Positions 33,023-44,039 of a DNA stretch of 64,000 nucleotides are shown piece after piece (the first letter of the stretch is position 1; each line of letters starts with the position of its first letter). The notes beneath the pieces were generated by a model that saw only the letters and a program-made list of their open reading frames with translations, made no database searches and was not told where the DNA came from. The translations under genes were made by a program, and so were the position numbers. Source of the stretch: Planctomycetota bacterium (GTDB lineage: Bacteria > Planctomycetota > SZUA-567 > H5-PLA8); contig JABTUM010000004.1 of the NCBI GenBank assembly GCA_015075375.1, positions 310,001 through 374,000 of the forward strand. The letters run 5' to 3'.

Positions 33023-34153
33023 TCAGGCCGTTCGATTTAAGCCCAATATTTCTCGATACAATTCGGCGTGCTCGCGGGCCATGCGATCGGCGTTGAAGCG
33101 CACGTGGGCTTCGGCCCACGCGGCGGCGCCCAGGTTGGCACGGTCGTGGTGTACGTTCAGCCAATGCCGCAACGCTTCGGCCCAGGCGGCAGCGTCGCCT
33201 TGCGCGACGAGCACGCCGGTGCGGCCGTCCTCCAACACTTCGGCATGGGCCTCGATGCGGCTGGCCAGAATCGGACAGCCCACGGCCATGGCTTCCAACA
33301 CCGTGAGCGGCTGGCCTTCCCAGGCGCTCGGCTGCACGAATAGATCGCACGCGGCGAGGAGTTCGCGAACGTCTTCACGAAAGCCCAGCAGCTTTGCGCG
33401 CTCCGGCAGCGTGGCCGCGAGCTTCGCGTGCTCGGGGCCGGCGCCGGCAATCCAAAGTTCCGCGTTGCGCAGGCCCGCCTGGCGCCAGGCCTCCAGCAGC
33501 GTGGCGTGATCCTTCTGCGGATCGAGGCGCCCTACGGCCAGGACCATCCACGTGCCGTCGTCGAGGCCCAGCGCGGCGCGCGCCGCCGCGCGCGTAGCGG
33601 GACGGCGCGGCGCGAAGCGATTCAGGTCGATGCCGTTCTCGATGACGCGAAAAAACGAGGCCGGCAGCGCGGTACGTTCGCGGTGAAAGCGTTCGACGCT
33701 GGGGCCGACGCAGACTTCGCACTCGCTCCAGCGCGACGTCGCTCGGTCGAGCGCGAATTGCCACGGGCGAAAGCGACGTTCCTGAACGTGAATGGTGCTG
33801 ACGACGCGCGGTTCGTAGCCGCCGCTTCGGCCTCGGAGCATGCGCCGCGCCAGCCGCGCGGCGAGATTGGCGTGAAAGAGATGCGCGTGCACCAAGGCCG
33901 GCTGACGCAGCGCGAGACGTTCGGCCAAATCGCGCGCGCAGAGCAGCGTGTTGCGGCGGTGGCGGCGCAAACCGAAGACTTCGAGCCCGGAGTCGGCCAG
34001 TTCGCGGCCCACCGGCGCGGTCTCGTCTTCCAGGCAGCAAATCGCCGCGCCGAAGCCCCACGCGGGCATGCGGCGCGCGAGGTTCGCGACCACGCGTTCG
34101 GCGCCGCCGCGTTCCAGTACGGGCAGCACGAACCAGATCACGGGGGTACTCAC
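33023..34153 (-). CDS. GT4-type glycosyltransferase
   Basis: A 376-residue GT-B enzyme. The N-terminal acceptor domain begins VIWFVLPVLERGGAERVVANLARR, the donor domain has VLAVGRLDPQKDH, ELWIAGAGPEHAKL and the E-x7-E motif in PSAWEGQPLTVLEAMAVGCPILAS. It probably adds a sugar to a lipid-linked oligosaccharide at the cytoplasmic face of the inner membrane. Donor and linkage cannot be read. It is the last gene of the minus-strand polysaccharide operon, and its ATG overlaps the stop of the preceding gene by four bases. Composition is GC-rich like the chromosome, unlike the middle of the operon. Confidence 0.92.
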   Translation of the reverse strand: MSTPVIWFVLPVLERGGAERVVANLARRMPAWGFGAAICCLEDETAPVGRELADSGLEVFGLRRHRRNTLLCARDLAERLALRQPALVHAHLFHANLAARLARRMLRGRSGGYEPRVVSTIHVQERRFRPWQFALDRATSRWSECEVCVGPSVERFHRERTALPASFFRVIENGIDLNRFAPRRPATRAAARAALGLDDGTWMVLAVGRLDPQKDHATLLEAWRQAGLRNAELWIAGAGPEHAKLAATLPERAKLLGFREDVRELLAACDLFVQPSAWEGQPLTVLEAMAVGCPILASRIEAHAEVLEDGRTGVLVAQGDAAAWAEALRHWLNVHHDRANLGAAAWAEAHVRFNADRMAREHAELYREILGLNRTA

Positions 34154-35382
34154 GCGGGCGTACCCGATTCGGCGGATTCGGCGGATTCGACCGGAGCGGC
34201 CAACGCTTCGGCGAGTTCGAGGGCGCGCGCGGCGTAGCTGCGTCCCTCGACCGCCTTGCGGATTTCGGCTCGGCCCAACCGCTCCCCAGCCTCCAGCGCC
34301 AGACGCAAAGCCTCCGGAAATTCAGCCGCGGAATCGGCGAGAAATACCCCCGGCGCGGCCTGCGCCATCTCTTCGGTAACCGGATTTCGGCTGGCGACGA
34401 CCGGAAGACCGGCGGCGAGGTATTCGAGCAGTTTGAGCGGCGAGGAACCGTAATTGAACGGCGTCGGGAGGAGCGGAATCATTCCCGCCTGCGCATACGC
34501 GAAATAGGAAGGCAGCATCACGGCCGGCTTGGGACCGAGCCACTTGAGCCGCGCGTCCATGGCGCGAGGCTTCACGCCACGCCCCGGCGGCCCCACCAGC
34601 ACCACCGAACCGGCGGGCATCGCCGCAGCCAAGTGCTCGAGTGCGCCGAAATCGAGCTTGGCCGTGAGCGTGCCCATGACCATCGCGCGCGGCTGCGGCA
34701 GCAATTCCAAGTCGCCGGGTTCGGGCAGCATCGAATCGATGCAAGGCGCGTACGCCTCGAGGTCAACGGCATGCGGCAGGTAGCGCCATGCGTTGACGTG
34801 TTCGATGCGGTCGTCGAGCAGCGCGGGCGAAGTGGCCAGGAGCAGGTCGGTCCGCTCCAGCATGCGCACTTCCTGTTCCCAGACGTACGCGGCGCGGTCG
34901 GGGTTGCCGTCGAAGTCCGGATACGCGCGGTGCTCGTCGACGCAGTCGTAGACGTGGTGCGAAGCGCGCAGGCCTTCCATCCATTCGGCCCACCACCAGC
35001 CGTAGTAGAGCGCGACGAAGCGATCGTCGGCGAATCCGATGCGTTCGAGCATTCGCTTCAGCGCGGGCAAGCGAAATTGAAGATTCCAGCGGCGCGTGAA
35101 ATCGGGATAGCTGTAAGGCAGGCCCAGGAATTTCTCGAAACGCCAGACGAACAATCCCGGCCGGTCTTGGACCGGTTCCTCGCCCCCGCTTTGCCGCAGC
35201 CGCTCGCGATAGAAGGCCGCCGGCCCGCCGACCTCGACGTACAGCACGCGCCCGCCCAGCGCGTTCCACGCGCGCGCGAAATGCGGCCGTGGCGAGGGGT
35301 AGGGCGAGAAGTAAGGCGTACCGCCGACCAGCAGCAGGTCGGGAAGCGGAGGGGGAATACGTGTGGAAACCGTGGCGGACAC
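34150..35382 (-). CDS. Glycosyltransferase (GT4/TuaH-like)
   Basis: A 410-residue GT-B-fold protein. The first half is DLLLVGGTPYFSPYPSPRPHFARAW..., with VYDCVDEHRAYPDF and LLLATSPALLDDRI, as in teichuronic-acid and other envelope glycosyltransferases. The second half has MVMGTLTAKLDFGALEHLA and YGSSPLKLLEYLAAGLPVVAS, the donor-binding region. The C terminus is an odd repeat of acidic Glu-Ser-Ala triplets (VESAESAESG). It overlaps the downstream gene by ATGA. It is GC-rich and marks the downstream edge of the host-like part; 92 bases upstream the low-GC section of the operon begins. Confidence 0.85.
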   Translation of the reverse strand: MSATVSTRIPPPLPDLLLVGGTPYFSPYPSPRPHFARAWNALGGRVLYVEVGGPAAFYRERLRQSGGEEPVQDRPGLFVWRFEKFLGLPYSYPDFTRRWNLQFRLPALKRMLERIGFADDRFVALYYGWWWAEWMEGLRASHHVYDCVDEHRAYPDFDGNPDRAAYVWEQEVRMLERTDLLLATSPALLDDRIEHVNAWRYLPHAVDLEAYAPCIDSMLPEPGDLELLPQPRAMVMGTLTAKLDFGALEHLAAAMPAGSVVLVGPPGRGVKPRAMDARLKWLGPKPAVMLPSYFAYAQAGMIPLLPTPFNYGSSPLKLLEYLAAGLPVVASRNPVTEEMAQAAPGVFLADSAAEFPEALRLALEAGERLGRAEIRKAVEGRSYAARALELAEALAAPVESAESAESGTPA

Positions 35383-35474
35383 CCAATACTCCTGTTATCG
35401 AAGGCCATACTCTTTCCGCAACTCGAACCTATCATACAAAAACTACCCGCAAACGTGTAAGTCAAGAAGCCCGT

Positions 35475-36623
35475 CTACTTCACCGGCTGCCACCACTTGG
35501 GGATGAATCCGATACCTCGCAGGACTCTTAGCCACTCTTGATACCACCACCTATCTCGGAAACGCAGCGGAGGCAACGATAATGATCTCAGGAATGAGAG
35601 CATCAATGAAGGCGGTAGTCCAGTAAACGGATCGTGCTCTTTCGGCAGCCGATGCCTCAAGACGTCACGATAGTATATGGGCCATAGCGGCGGAATGAGC
35701 GTGCCATCGTTAAAATAGTCGAACACATGCTTCCACGAACGGCATTCTGACCATCCGTTTGCGAGTAACCGCCGAGCGTAAGCGCCGGCCAACCTATCCA
35801 GTACTGGATCGGGATTGGGAGGCTGCCCTGGGCCGGCGCGCCTCCAGTAGTCGTCGGCGGGCTGTTCGGGATCGAACTTGGAGAAATGCATGGCCACTAA
35901 CTCGGCACCCCCGGCCGTCCATTGACCCTGGCTCGCGCACTCGGACAGCTTTCGATCTTCCAGATTCCACGCGGCCACGTTGTATCCGGGGTCTCGAAAA
36001 ACGCCGACGCCCTCGAACAGAGCGGGCGCCAGATCCATCCATTTCTGGTCGGCAAACATACCATTGGGCAGATCGCTGACGCAATACTCGGACATCTTCT
36101 GAGTCCACCAGCTCAAAAATTCTTTTGCCTCCTTCGATCGCCGTAAACCGAGGAAGCCTAGATTGAATGCGCCGGTTCGTGCAAATACGCGCTCATTCAT
36201 CCATCGCGTGTCGAGCACAGGTTGAAGTGTATGAGGCGTCAGCAGCAGCGAATGCGTATCGAGAAACTCCAGCGCTCGATCTAGCTTGCCAAGAATCCAA
36301 AAGTCCGCATCGATATAGAAGAATTTATCGAGTTCAGAATGGCGCTCCACAAACGCGCCGAGCCCAAAAGCCTTGAACGCCATCACTCGCTCGAAACGCG
36401 TATACTGGAAGAGCATGCCGGAAAGTTTCGATATTTTTAGCTCCTCAACGGGCCAAATAGAAAACGATTCACGCTGCGAATCGAACCGCCCGTCGATACG
36501 ATCCACCAGGATTGCCACGCAAACGGCTTCGGGGTGATGCTTGCGTACGCTTTCGAATAAAGTCCTCGCGGCGGCCAAGTGCGAAGCGGTAATAACCGTT
36601 ATCACCCCGAATGGCTTGCTCAT
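35475..36623 (-). CDS. GT8-like glycosyltransferase
   Basis: A 382-residue GT-A-type enzyme. It starts MSKPFGVITVITASHLAAARTLFESVRKHHP, typical of nucleotide-sugar-dependent transferases, and has the metal-binding DxD in FFYIDADFWILGKLD. AFNLGFLGLRRSKEAKEFLSWW and FADQKWMDLAPALFEGV are also seen in the GT8-like proteins of surface-polysaccharide clusters. Start ATG 36623 overlaps the epimerase stop as ATGA; an earlier in-frame ATG at 36686 is rejected for that reason. Donor sugar unknown. Composition is lower in GC than the flanks of the operon. Confidence 0.83.
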   Translation of the reverse strand: MSKPFGVITVITASHLAAARTLFESVRKHHPEAVCVAILVDRIDGRFDSQRESFSIWPVEELKISKLSGMLFQYTRFERVMAFKAFGLGAFVERHSELDKFFYIDADFWILGKLDRALEFLDTHSLLLTPHTLQPVLDTRWMNERVFARTGAFNLGFLGLRRSKEAKEFLSWWTQKMSEYCVSDLPNGMFADQKWMDLAPALFEGVGVFRDPGYNVAAWNLEDRKLSECASQGQWTAGGAELVAMHFSKFDPEQPADDYWRRAGPGQPPNPDPVLDRLAGAYARRLLANGWSECRSWKHVFDYFNDGTLIPPLWPIYYRDVLRHRLPKEHDPFTGLPPSLMLSFLRSLSLPPLRFRDRWWYQEWLRVLRGIGFIPKWWQPVK

Positions 36624-37564
36624 TCCGCGAGTCTCGCTTGCCAAACTTTTCGCAATCCACTCTCGAGGTCGATTCTCGGTTTCCATTGCGTGGCTTGTTC
36701 AATCTTTCGAATATCGAGGACATTGTATGGCACATCGAATGAGCGCGAGGGCTCAAACCGGAGATTCAACGGCCTTCCGGTCGCACGTTCGAGCGCAGCC
36801 AGCGCATCTCGAATCGAGCAACCGGCGCCCGAGCCCACGTTGTAGACATAAAACCCAGGAGCATGCTGGGCCTCCAATACCAAGCGCACCGAATCCGCGA
36901 GGTCTTCGACATGGAAAAAATCCCGAACCACCGATCCATCGCCGAACACCAGAATCGGAAGTCCAAGGCGCGCACGGCTCAGAGCTACATCCAGCAAACC
37001 TTGAATCCCGGACGCATGGTCCTGCTCACGCCCATACGGATTGGCGAAGCGCAATACAATGCCCCGGACAGATCCTTTTAAGCAATTCAATCTCAGATAA
37101 TGCTCGGTAGAAAGTTTGGCCAGGCCGTAACCTCCCATGGGCAAGGGCAAGTCCATCTCCGTTACAGGCCGCCGATAGTCTCCGTATACGGTCCCTCCGG
37201 AACTCGCAAAAACAATCGTTCCGATTCCCGCCTTGCACGCGGCTTCAAACAATCGAGCTGACGGTGCGACATTGTTCTGAACTTCTGCTGGCAGATCGGC
37301 TTGGGCGGTAGAAGGTAAACTGCCCCATGCAAGATGCAGGAGCACGTCCTGACCTTCGCATGCTTCTCGGATCACATTCGTGTCAGCAAAGTTACCCCAG
37401 ACTATTCGGCAGGGTTTCGATCCCGTTTGCGGTAGAGCATTGGGCGAGCCTGGAAGGTCGAGAATCGTCAGTTCAAAAGCCCGGTTCAATAACTCCTTGA
37501 CGATATGCCGGCCTAGAAAGCCAAGACCGCCCGTTATCAATACACGAGGTGCTTTGACAGACAT
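36620..37564 (-). CDS. NAD-dependent nucleotide-sugar epimerase/dehydratase
   Basis: A 314-residue extended short-chain dehydrogenase/reductase. The Rossmann motif is VLITGGLGFLGRHI; the catalytic serine region is VFASSGGTVYGDY and the YxxxK pair is in GGYGLAKLSTEHYL. LRFANPYGREQD, RDFFHVEDLADSV and YNVGSGAGCSI match UDP-hexose 4-epimerases and related enzymes. It would supply one sugar nucleotide for the polysaccharide made by this operon. Epimerase versus dehydratase is not resolved; the absence of a TDxxYG-type motif slightly favours an epimerase. It lies four bases downstream of the previous gene and overlaps the next by four. Confidence 0.9.
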   Translation of the reverse strand: MSVKAPRVLITGGLGFLGRHIVKELLNRAFELTILDLPGSPNALPQTGSKPCRIVWGNFADTNVIREACEGQDVLLHLAWGSLPSTAQADLPAEVQNNVAPSARLFEAACKAGIGTIVFASSGGTVYGDYRRPVTEMDLPLPMGGYGLAKLSTEHYLRLNCLKGSVRGIVLRFANPYGREQDHASGIQGLLDVALSRARLGLPILVFGDGSVVRDFFHVEDLADSVRLVLEAQHAPGFYVYNVGSGAGCSIRDALAALERATGRPLNLRFEPSRSFDVPYNVLDIRKIEQATQWKPRIDLESGLRKVWQARLAE

Positions 37565-37568
37565 TGCG

Positions 37569-38873
37569 CTACTCCGATCCGCCGCTCAGCCGAGTCCAGG
37601 CACGATAGCATGGCCCGATCACTTTGCGTAGTGCTTGCGCTGCTGGAGAACGAAGCTTTCTGAGCAGCGAAATCTCGCCCGGGGTAAGCGGTTGAAAGGA
37701 CCGCTTTAGGTCACGCGGGCGCTTATGTGCGCGAAATCGAGGGTTGGACACAAACGCCAATAAGGGTGCGGCTTGGCGATGCCAATCCAACCGGTCCCGT
37801 GCAAGTTCTTGTGCGTGCCTTCCACGTCGAGCGACTTCAGCGGGGTTTCTGATGATCTCATCCACCGCTTCACGAACAGCACTCGCGTCACCAGGCGGCA
37901 ATACCCATCCCGCTTGATTTTTCTCGATGGGCGCCGCGAGCTCCTGGTTTGAAGCCATTAATACGGGCAGACCCAGCGCTAAACTGAGAGGCGTTCTCGC
38001 TGTTACCGCCAGATCGCGCTCCACGTTACTCTGCATCCATTCCACCGACACCGATAGCTCGCTCAAGCGCCGCATCAGTGCCCCGAAAGGAAGATGGCCG
38101 CTCCGTGAGGCCCGCGAAGATGCCGCAATAAGATTTTGAAGTCGTTCGAATCTTTGCTCTAGAGCTCGATTGGGTTGCAGCAAGCCGCCAATCCAGGTAA
38201 ATGACCCGGACTGTGCCGCATCGATCCTACTTAAAATGACTTCAATAGCCACTTCGGGATCCAGCCACGGGTAAAAGCCGCCTGCATAAACAAAGCCCAC
38301 CTGAGAAGAATACTCGCGCGGTTGCACCCAGTCCGGATCAATGCCAAATGGCATAACAGCCATGGGTAGCTCTTCATGCAATCCCACCTGCGCAAGAGCC
38401 AGGGCCTGTCGAAAGTACCATTGCTGGCGGTCACCGGCGCACAAGAAGAAGTCGGCATGAGATAGCACCGCCAGCTTTCGTTGCAGCAAGTTGGTAAGTG
38501 CATCCGGATCGGCTCCGTAGTGAAGGGCCGACTCTACTATAAGCGGCCCGCAAAGGTCCAGAATCACGGGGCAATCGGGCCACCACTCTCCCTGCAAGGT
38601 CTGCCAATTTGACGCGAAGATTACTACATCAGGCTTACATTCTCGATAAATGACTTCTTGCGGGCGATCCACAAAACACAATCGTAACATGTCGGGGGTA
38701 AACAGGTGCGTGAATGGCTTATAGGACTGCGCCCCGAATGGGCATGAAACCATGACCTCATGATTTTTCGCTTCTAAGGCACGGCACATTTGCAGCGCGC
38801 GCATGCCTCCGCTGGTAGTGGGGATCTCGACGCAAGGGATCACGCCGGCAGAAAATATCAGAATTCGCGCCAT
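37569..38873 (-). CDS. Glycosyltransferase-like protein of the polysaccharide operon
   Basis: A 434-residue protein with GT-B features: RILIFSAGVIPCVEIPTTSGGMRALQMCRALEAKNHEVMV at the N terminus, a central AVMPFGIDPDWVQP and VGFVYAGGFYPWLDPE, and a C-terminal donor-site-like LSLALGLPVLMASNQELAAPIEKNQAGWVLPPGD. It resembles GT4 proteins in cell-surface clusters that also contain modified oligosaccharide genes. The E-x7-E motif is not clear, so the catalytic assignment is weaker than for its neighbours. It is 43 bases from the upstream fusion gene and four from the epimerase gene, in the low-GC part of the operon. Confidence 0.78.
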   Translation of the reverse strand: MARILIFSAGVIPCVEIPTTSGGMRALQMCRALEAKNHEVMVSCPFGAQSYKPFTHLFTPDMLRLCFVDRPQEVIYRECKPDVVIFASNWQTLQGEWWPDCPVILDLCGPLIVESALHYGADPDALTNLLQRKLAVLSHADFFLCAGDRQQWYFRQALALAQVGLHEELPMAVMPFGIDPDWVQPREYSSQVGFVYAGGFYPWLDPEVAIEVILSRIDAAQSGSFTWIGGLLQPNRALEQRFERLQNLIAASSRASRSGHLPFGALMRRLSELSVSVEWMQSNVERDLAVTARTPLSLALGLPVLMASNQELAAPIEKNQAGWVLPPGDASAVREAVDEIIRNPAEVARRGRHAQELARDRLDWHRQAAPLLAFVSNPRFRAHKRPRDLKRSFQPLTPGEISLLRKLRSPAAQALRKVIGPCYRAWTRLSGGSE

Positions 38874-38916
38874 CCGGATGAATACTCCACAGTGTGAATT
38901 GAACTCAGTCCTTGAT

Positions 38917-41109
38917 TTAGCGTTTCCGGCCTAAAAGAATTCGTCTCAGCCACAGCAACACGTTCACGGGAAAAGCGCTCGCCAAACGATGGTAATTCGA
39001 TTTCCAAAGATTGGATTCCGTTTCAAGCGCTCTAAGTTGGGCCAGCAGTTCAAAGTGAATGCTATTCTCGCTCAGCGTGCCTTCTATGGGTTTGACATGA
39101 TTTTCTGCTTTTGGCTGCACCGGCGCTTCACCTCTACAAAGCTGTTCCATTACTTGCGCGAGTCGCTTCCCGGCGTCGCCTTCAAAATAGAGAGCATCAT
39201 TCAGTGCGGCCTCCTGAAAGGCCATTCGCTCCTTGGGTGGATTCAGCAACTCCTCAATAGCCGCATGCATCTGCGCCTTGCTCGCGATCCACCAAGCAAA
39301 CGGAGTAAAGCTAGGCTTAAGTTGGTAATCCAGACAGGCCGTCGGAATGCCCAAAGCCATGGCTTCAACCAGAACCGTTGTGGGGGGCCCTATAACGGCA
39401 TCCGCTTGCGCAAACTGATCGTAAAGGCGGCCCGACCATACGGAGGTAACGCCCAGCTTCTCTGCGAGATCGGGCTGAATGCGATATTCAACCTCCAGGT
39501 CGGGCATGGTCCCGAAAGTCTGGATGAGATCGGTCAGCGCGGCCTCGACGGCTTTGCCGTGCTCCATATTCAAGGCCCAGACATTCGGCGTTACGACCAG
39601 TACTCGGCGGCGTGCCGCAGGCTTTCGAACTAAGGTATGCCGACTCGCGTCAATTCGAGGCAGTCCTAAAGGAATAACACGATCTTCATAACCCCAGCTA
39701 GCCAAGACTCTGGCGGCAGATGGGCCCGGGGCGGTAATCCACCGACTCGCCAAAGGGTGCAGGAAGGCGCGCCCAGGCCAACTCACGTCATTTTCAAAGG
39801 TATGCCTCCATTCAAGAATTCCATCCAGCACGTAAAGCGTTGGAATGCCCAGTCGATTTGCCTCTTCAATACAACTTGCGCGACCATCCTGTACCTCAGC
39901 CGTTGTTACCACAAGACTGGGTGCAACCTCTTCAATTGCGCTGATCGCATTATCTTCCGGCACAAAAACTTCCGCGCCCACCTGAGATAATGAATTTCCC
40001 ATAAAGTGAGCGAGATCCTTTTGTGGCTTCAGAATCATTATTTTAGGCTTGTTAGTCGTAGACAAAGCCTTCCTGGGCGAGAGCCTTCTTGAGGCCGTAT
40101 TTGCATTGCCTATATCAGGTCGTGACCTTGTGCAGTCGGGCAGGAATTGGCGAGAACAATCGCTCCGCGCATCGGAGGTTGAAACTGATAGGCGATGCCT
40201 AAAGTGCTGTGAAAGACTACTTAAAAATGCCTCACTTATACTTGGAACTTCTTGTCTCGATATTGCTTGGCGTCCGGAGCGCCGCCCCATCACACCAATT
40301 GCCCAAGGCCATTCCTTGGCGATTCCATGATACACCGCGACAACTTCCAAACCGCAGAGGTCAAAAAGGGTTTCCAGCGTGCTTTGAGTAAATCCATTCA
40401 CGTGTGCAATATGAAGAAAGCTTACTCCGGACCATCGATCTGAAAACATATCTGGAACTTCCACATAGACTTGCCCACTGGGATCCAGTCTCTGCACTGC
40501 CCGCACCAAACAATCGACAGGGTCAAGGGCGTGCTCCAACACGTGAATAAGAGAGATGAAGTCATATGGGCCTTTAAGCTCGCCCTCGCTCAACTCCTCC
40601 CACTTCGCGGTCAAAATGTGTAAACCGGTTCTAGCGCGCGCAAACGCGACTCCCTCCGCTGAAGGATCCACTCCCGATACAGTAGCATCTGGAAATCGCC
40701 TACTGACTTCAGATATCATCCCGCCTAAGCCACAGCCTACATCCAAATATGATCGAATTGGCATATTTATATCTGTCAATATCCCATCTAAAATTTGCTC
40801 TGCCTTTTCCGCACACTTGTCATATTTATAGAGTTCCTCCAATGAATCAAATTGCCACCCTATATAGGTAGGCCAAAAGTCTTCTTCATAGAATTTCTGA
40901 TACCATTTGAGGTCCGGTCTTGGGCAGAGCTGAATTAATCCGCAGTAGCCGCATAAGGAGGTTGATAGTCCTAGACCATGCCGATCCTGTCGCGACAGTG
41001 TGGTGTATACGTTATGCGCGCATAGGGCGCATGGAGGACTAATCAAATGGGCTTTCCCATACGACTTCAGAAGACGACGGCATGCGGCATGCCAGCGCAA
41101 CTCAGACAT
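38917..41109 (-). CDS. Methyltransferase-glycosyltransferase fusion protein
   Basis: A 730-residue two-part protein. Residues 20-60 hold two Cys-x2-Cys pairs (C27/C30 and C53/C56), a probable zinc site as in sugar C-methyltransferases. A class I methyltransferase follows with YLDVGCGLGGM (about 119) and LIHVLEHALDPVDCL. After a Ser/Arg-rich linker (about 305-355) a second domain begins at M358 (MILKPQKDL). It has VVTTAEVQDGR, RRRVLVVTPNVW and GPPTTVLVEAMALGIPTACLDYQ, like GT-B transferases of the CDP-glycerol transferase or UDP-GlcNAc epimerase type. The C terminus is helical. It probably modifies and extends the same glycan. It overlaps the sulfotransferase gene upstream by eight bases. Confidence 0.78.
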   Translation of the reverse strand: MSELRWHAACRRLLKSYGKAHLISPPCALCAHNVYTTLSRQDRHGLGLSTSLCGYCGLIQLCPRPDLKWYQKFYEEDFWPTYIGWQFDSLEELYKYDKCAEKAEQILDGILTDINMPIRSYLDVGCGLGGMISEVSRRFPDATVSGVDPSAEGVAFARARTGLHILTAKWEELSEGELKGPYDFISLIHVLEHALDPVDCLVRAVQRLDPSGQVYVEVPDMFSDRWSGVSFLHIAHVNGFTQSTLETLFDLCGLEVVAVYHGIAKEWPWAIGVMGRRSGRQAISRQEVPSISEAFLSSLSQHFRHRLSVSTSDARSDCSRQFLPDCTRSRPDIGNANTASRRLSPRKALSTTNKPKIMILKPQKDLAHFMGNSLSQVGAEVFVPEDNAISAIEEVAPSLVVTTAEVQDGRASCIEEANRLGIPTLYVLDGILEWRHTFENDVSWPGRAFLHPLASRWITAPGPSAARVLASWGYEDRVIPLGLPRIDASRHTLVRKPAARRRVLVVTPNVWALNMEHGKAVEAALTDLIQTFGTMPDLEVEYRIQPDLAEKLGVTSVWSGRLYDQFAQADAVIGPPTTVLVEAMALGIPTACLDYQLKPSFTPFAWWIASKAQMHAAIEELLNPPKERMAFQEAALNDALYFEGDAGKRLAQVMEQLCRGEAPVQPKAENHVKPIEGTLSENSIHFELLAQLRALETESNLWKSNYHRLASAFPVNVLLWLRRILLGRKR

Positions 41110-41934
41110 AGCCTAACCTTTCGCGATTTTTATTGGTCCAATCATTGACTCTCGAGTGAAATTCTTCCGGAATAATTGCCTGCCATCTTCCGCACCTAGT
41201 GTCAAGCTTTAAGCCATCGTATAACTCCGGTCTCCAGGGTAATTCCGCGTAACTCAAGATTTTCTTAAGCATTTGATTAGGATCGTCGACAAGGTTTTCG
41301 TAACGCCAAATTGAAATCCCAAGTTCGTCTCGATATGCTTCTAGGTGATCGATGGCCTCATTCCATTTTTTCGCAAATGTTTTAAGTGCAATTTCCCTGC
41401 ACTTGTACTTTTCAAGGTGATAGCTTTGCCTATACCAAGAAGCAATGACATCCCGACCATCTCGATGCAGTGCTATTATTTTAGCATCGGGCCAGATTTG
41501 TCGAAGAACATGTATCCTGAAGGAGTTGAATGGAGCCTTATTGAAGTATCGTTCCGCGTGAAATGAGTATGTAAGTTTTCTAATCAGACTTATGGTCTCA
41601 GCTTTGGATAGTGGATTCTTGGTTAGAATTAGCTCTTTTCCTACCCTTAAATCCGCCGTCATTGGAAAGTAGTTATCCCATATTTCTTTTTGCTCGGTTA
41701 AGGGAGCAATCTGTGCAAATCCTTCAGAGGTCAGCAACTGTCTTATGGCGGATTGTAAATTTGTCTTTCCATCAAGTATGGGTGGCTTAGGTCCAACATG
41801 GGGGTGCGATGCAATGAGGAGGGCTAGAAGTGTTGTCCCTGATTTGCCGCAACCTACAAGGAAAATTGGACGATCGAGATGAGTCTTCATTCCGATCCGG
41901 TTTCGCAGTCTGTTCCAGTACTCATGCAAATCGC

Positions 41935-41938
<4 letters not shown>
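41102..41938 (-). CDS. PAPS-dependent sulfotransferase
   Basis: A 278-residue enzyme that moves sulfate from 3'-phosphoadenosine 5'-phosphosulfate to an acceptor, here presumably a sugar of the surface polysaccharide. The 5'-phosphosulfate loop is FLVGCGKSGTTLL (about residues 27-38) and the 3'-phosphate site is IIALHRDGRDVIASWY. The C-terminal IWRYENLVDDP also fits the family. ATG 41938 overlaps the stop of the ATPase gene as ATGA. It is the most AT-rich gene of the operon: the 60 bases at 41581-41640 have about 22 G/C, against 44 in 43021-43080. No PAPS-forming genes are in the window. Confidence 0.9.
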
Positions 41939-43187
<1,249 letters not shown>

Positions 43188-43191
<4 letters not shown>

Positions 43192-44039
43192 GCGTACTCC
43201 GGCACACGGGTCATGAGCACTCGAAAGAAGCGCCACGCGGCGAGGAGAAGCAGCAGCGCGCCAAGCGTCCAGAGCGCCCAGCGCAGCGGATCGTGCGGCG
43301 CACCCGCAAATGCCAGCGCGCGCAGCTCGTTCAGCGCCGATGCAATGGGGTTCAGCGCATCCAGCAGCGCCCAAGCACCGGCATCGGGTAGCGCGTAGAG
43401 CACCGGCGTTAAAAACAGGCAAGGCAGCAACACGATCGGAAGCGCTTGAATCACGTCGCGCACGGGCAAGGCCACCACCGACAGCAGCAGGCCCAACCCG
43501 ACGCCCACCAAGACGAGCGGGAGCAACGCCAGCGGCGCGAGCAGAATCGCCGCATGCGGCGCGTAACCGTACCAGATGAAGAGTCCGATCAGCGCGGGCA
43601 GCCCGCAGAGCCAGTCAAATCCCGCGCGCGCGCAGCCGCTCAGCACAAGAACTTCGCGCGGAAACGCGACCTTCGCGACGAGGTTCGAGGCGCCGACGAG
43701 GCTTCCCGAAGCGTGCGTAATCATGTTTGCAAAGAGATTCCAATGCAGAATGCCGAGGTACACGTAAAGCGGGTACGGTGCGCCTTCGTCGGTTGAGCGC
43801 AGGAGCCCGGAGCCGCGCAGGTAAACGAAAACCGCGGCCATGCCGAGCGGCTGGAGCATGCTCCAGAACAAACCCAGAAAGGCGACGCGCGTGCGCAGGC
43901 GGACGTCGCGCCAGACGAAGCGGGCGAGGAGTTCGCGTGCGCCCCAGAGTTCGCGCACCATTTCGGCGTAAGCGGAGATCCCCAGACCGCGCTGGCGGTC
44001 GGGCGTGTAGACGCGGATGGTGGCTGGAACGCCGCTCAT
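43188..44039 (-). CDS. ABC-2 type polysaccharide export permease (Wzm type)
   Basis: A 283-residue inner-membrane protein with an amphipathic N terminus (YAEMVRELWGARELLARFVWRDVRLRTRVAFLGLFWSML), typical of TagG/Wzm permeases. About six membrane helices follow. LVAKVAFPREVLVLSG and the late FLTPVLYALPD are also family features. Together with the ATPase it moves a completed lipid-linked polysaccharide across the inner membrane. It overlaps both neighbours by four bases (ATGA). The gene is GC-rich like the host, so it belongs to the conserved frame of the operon rather than to the exchanged part. Confidence 0.93.
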
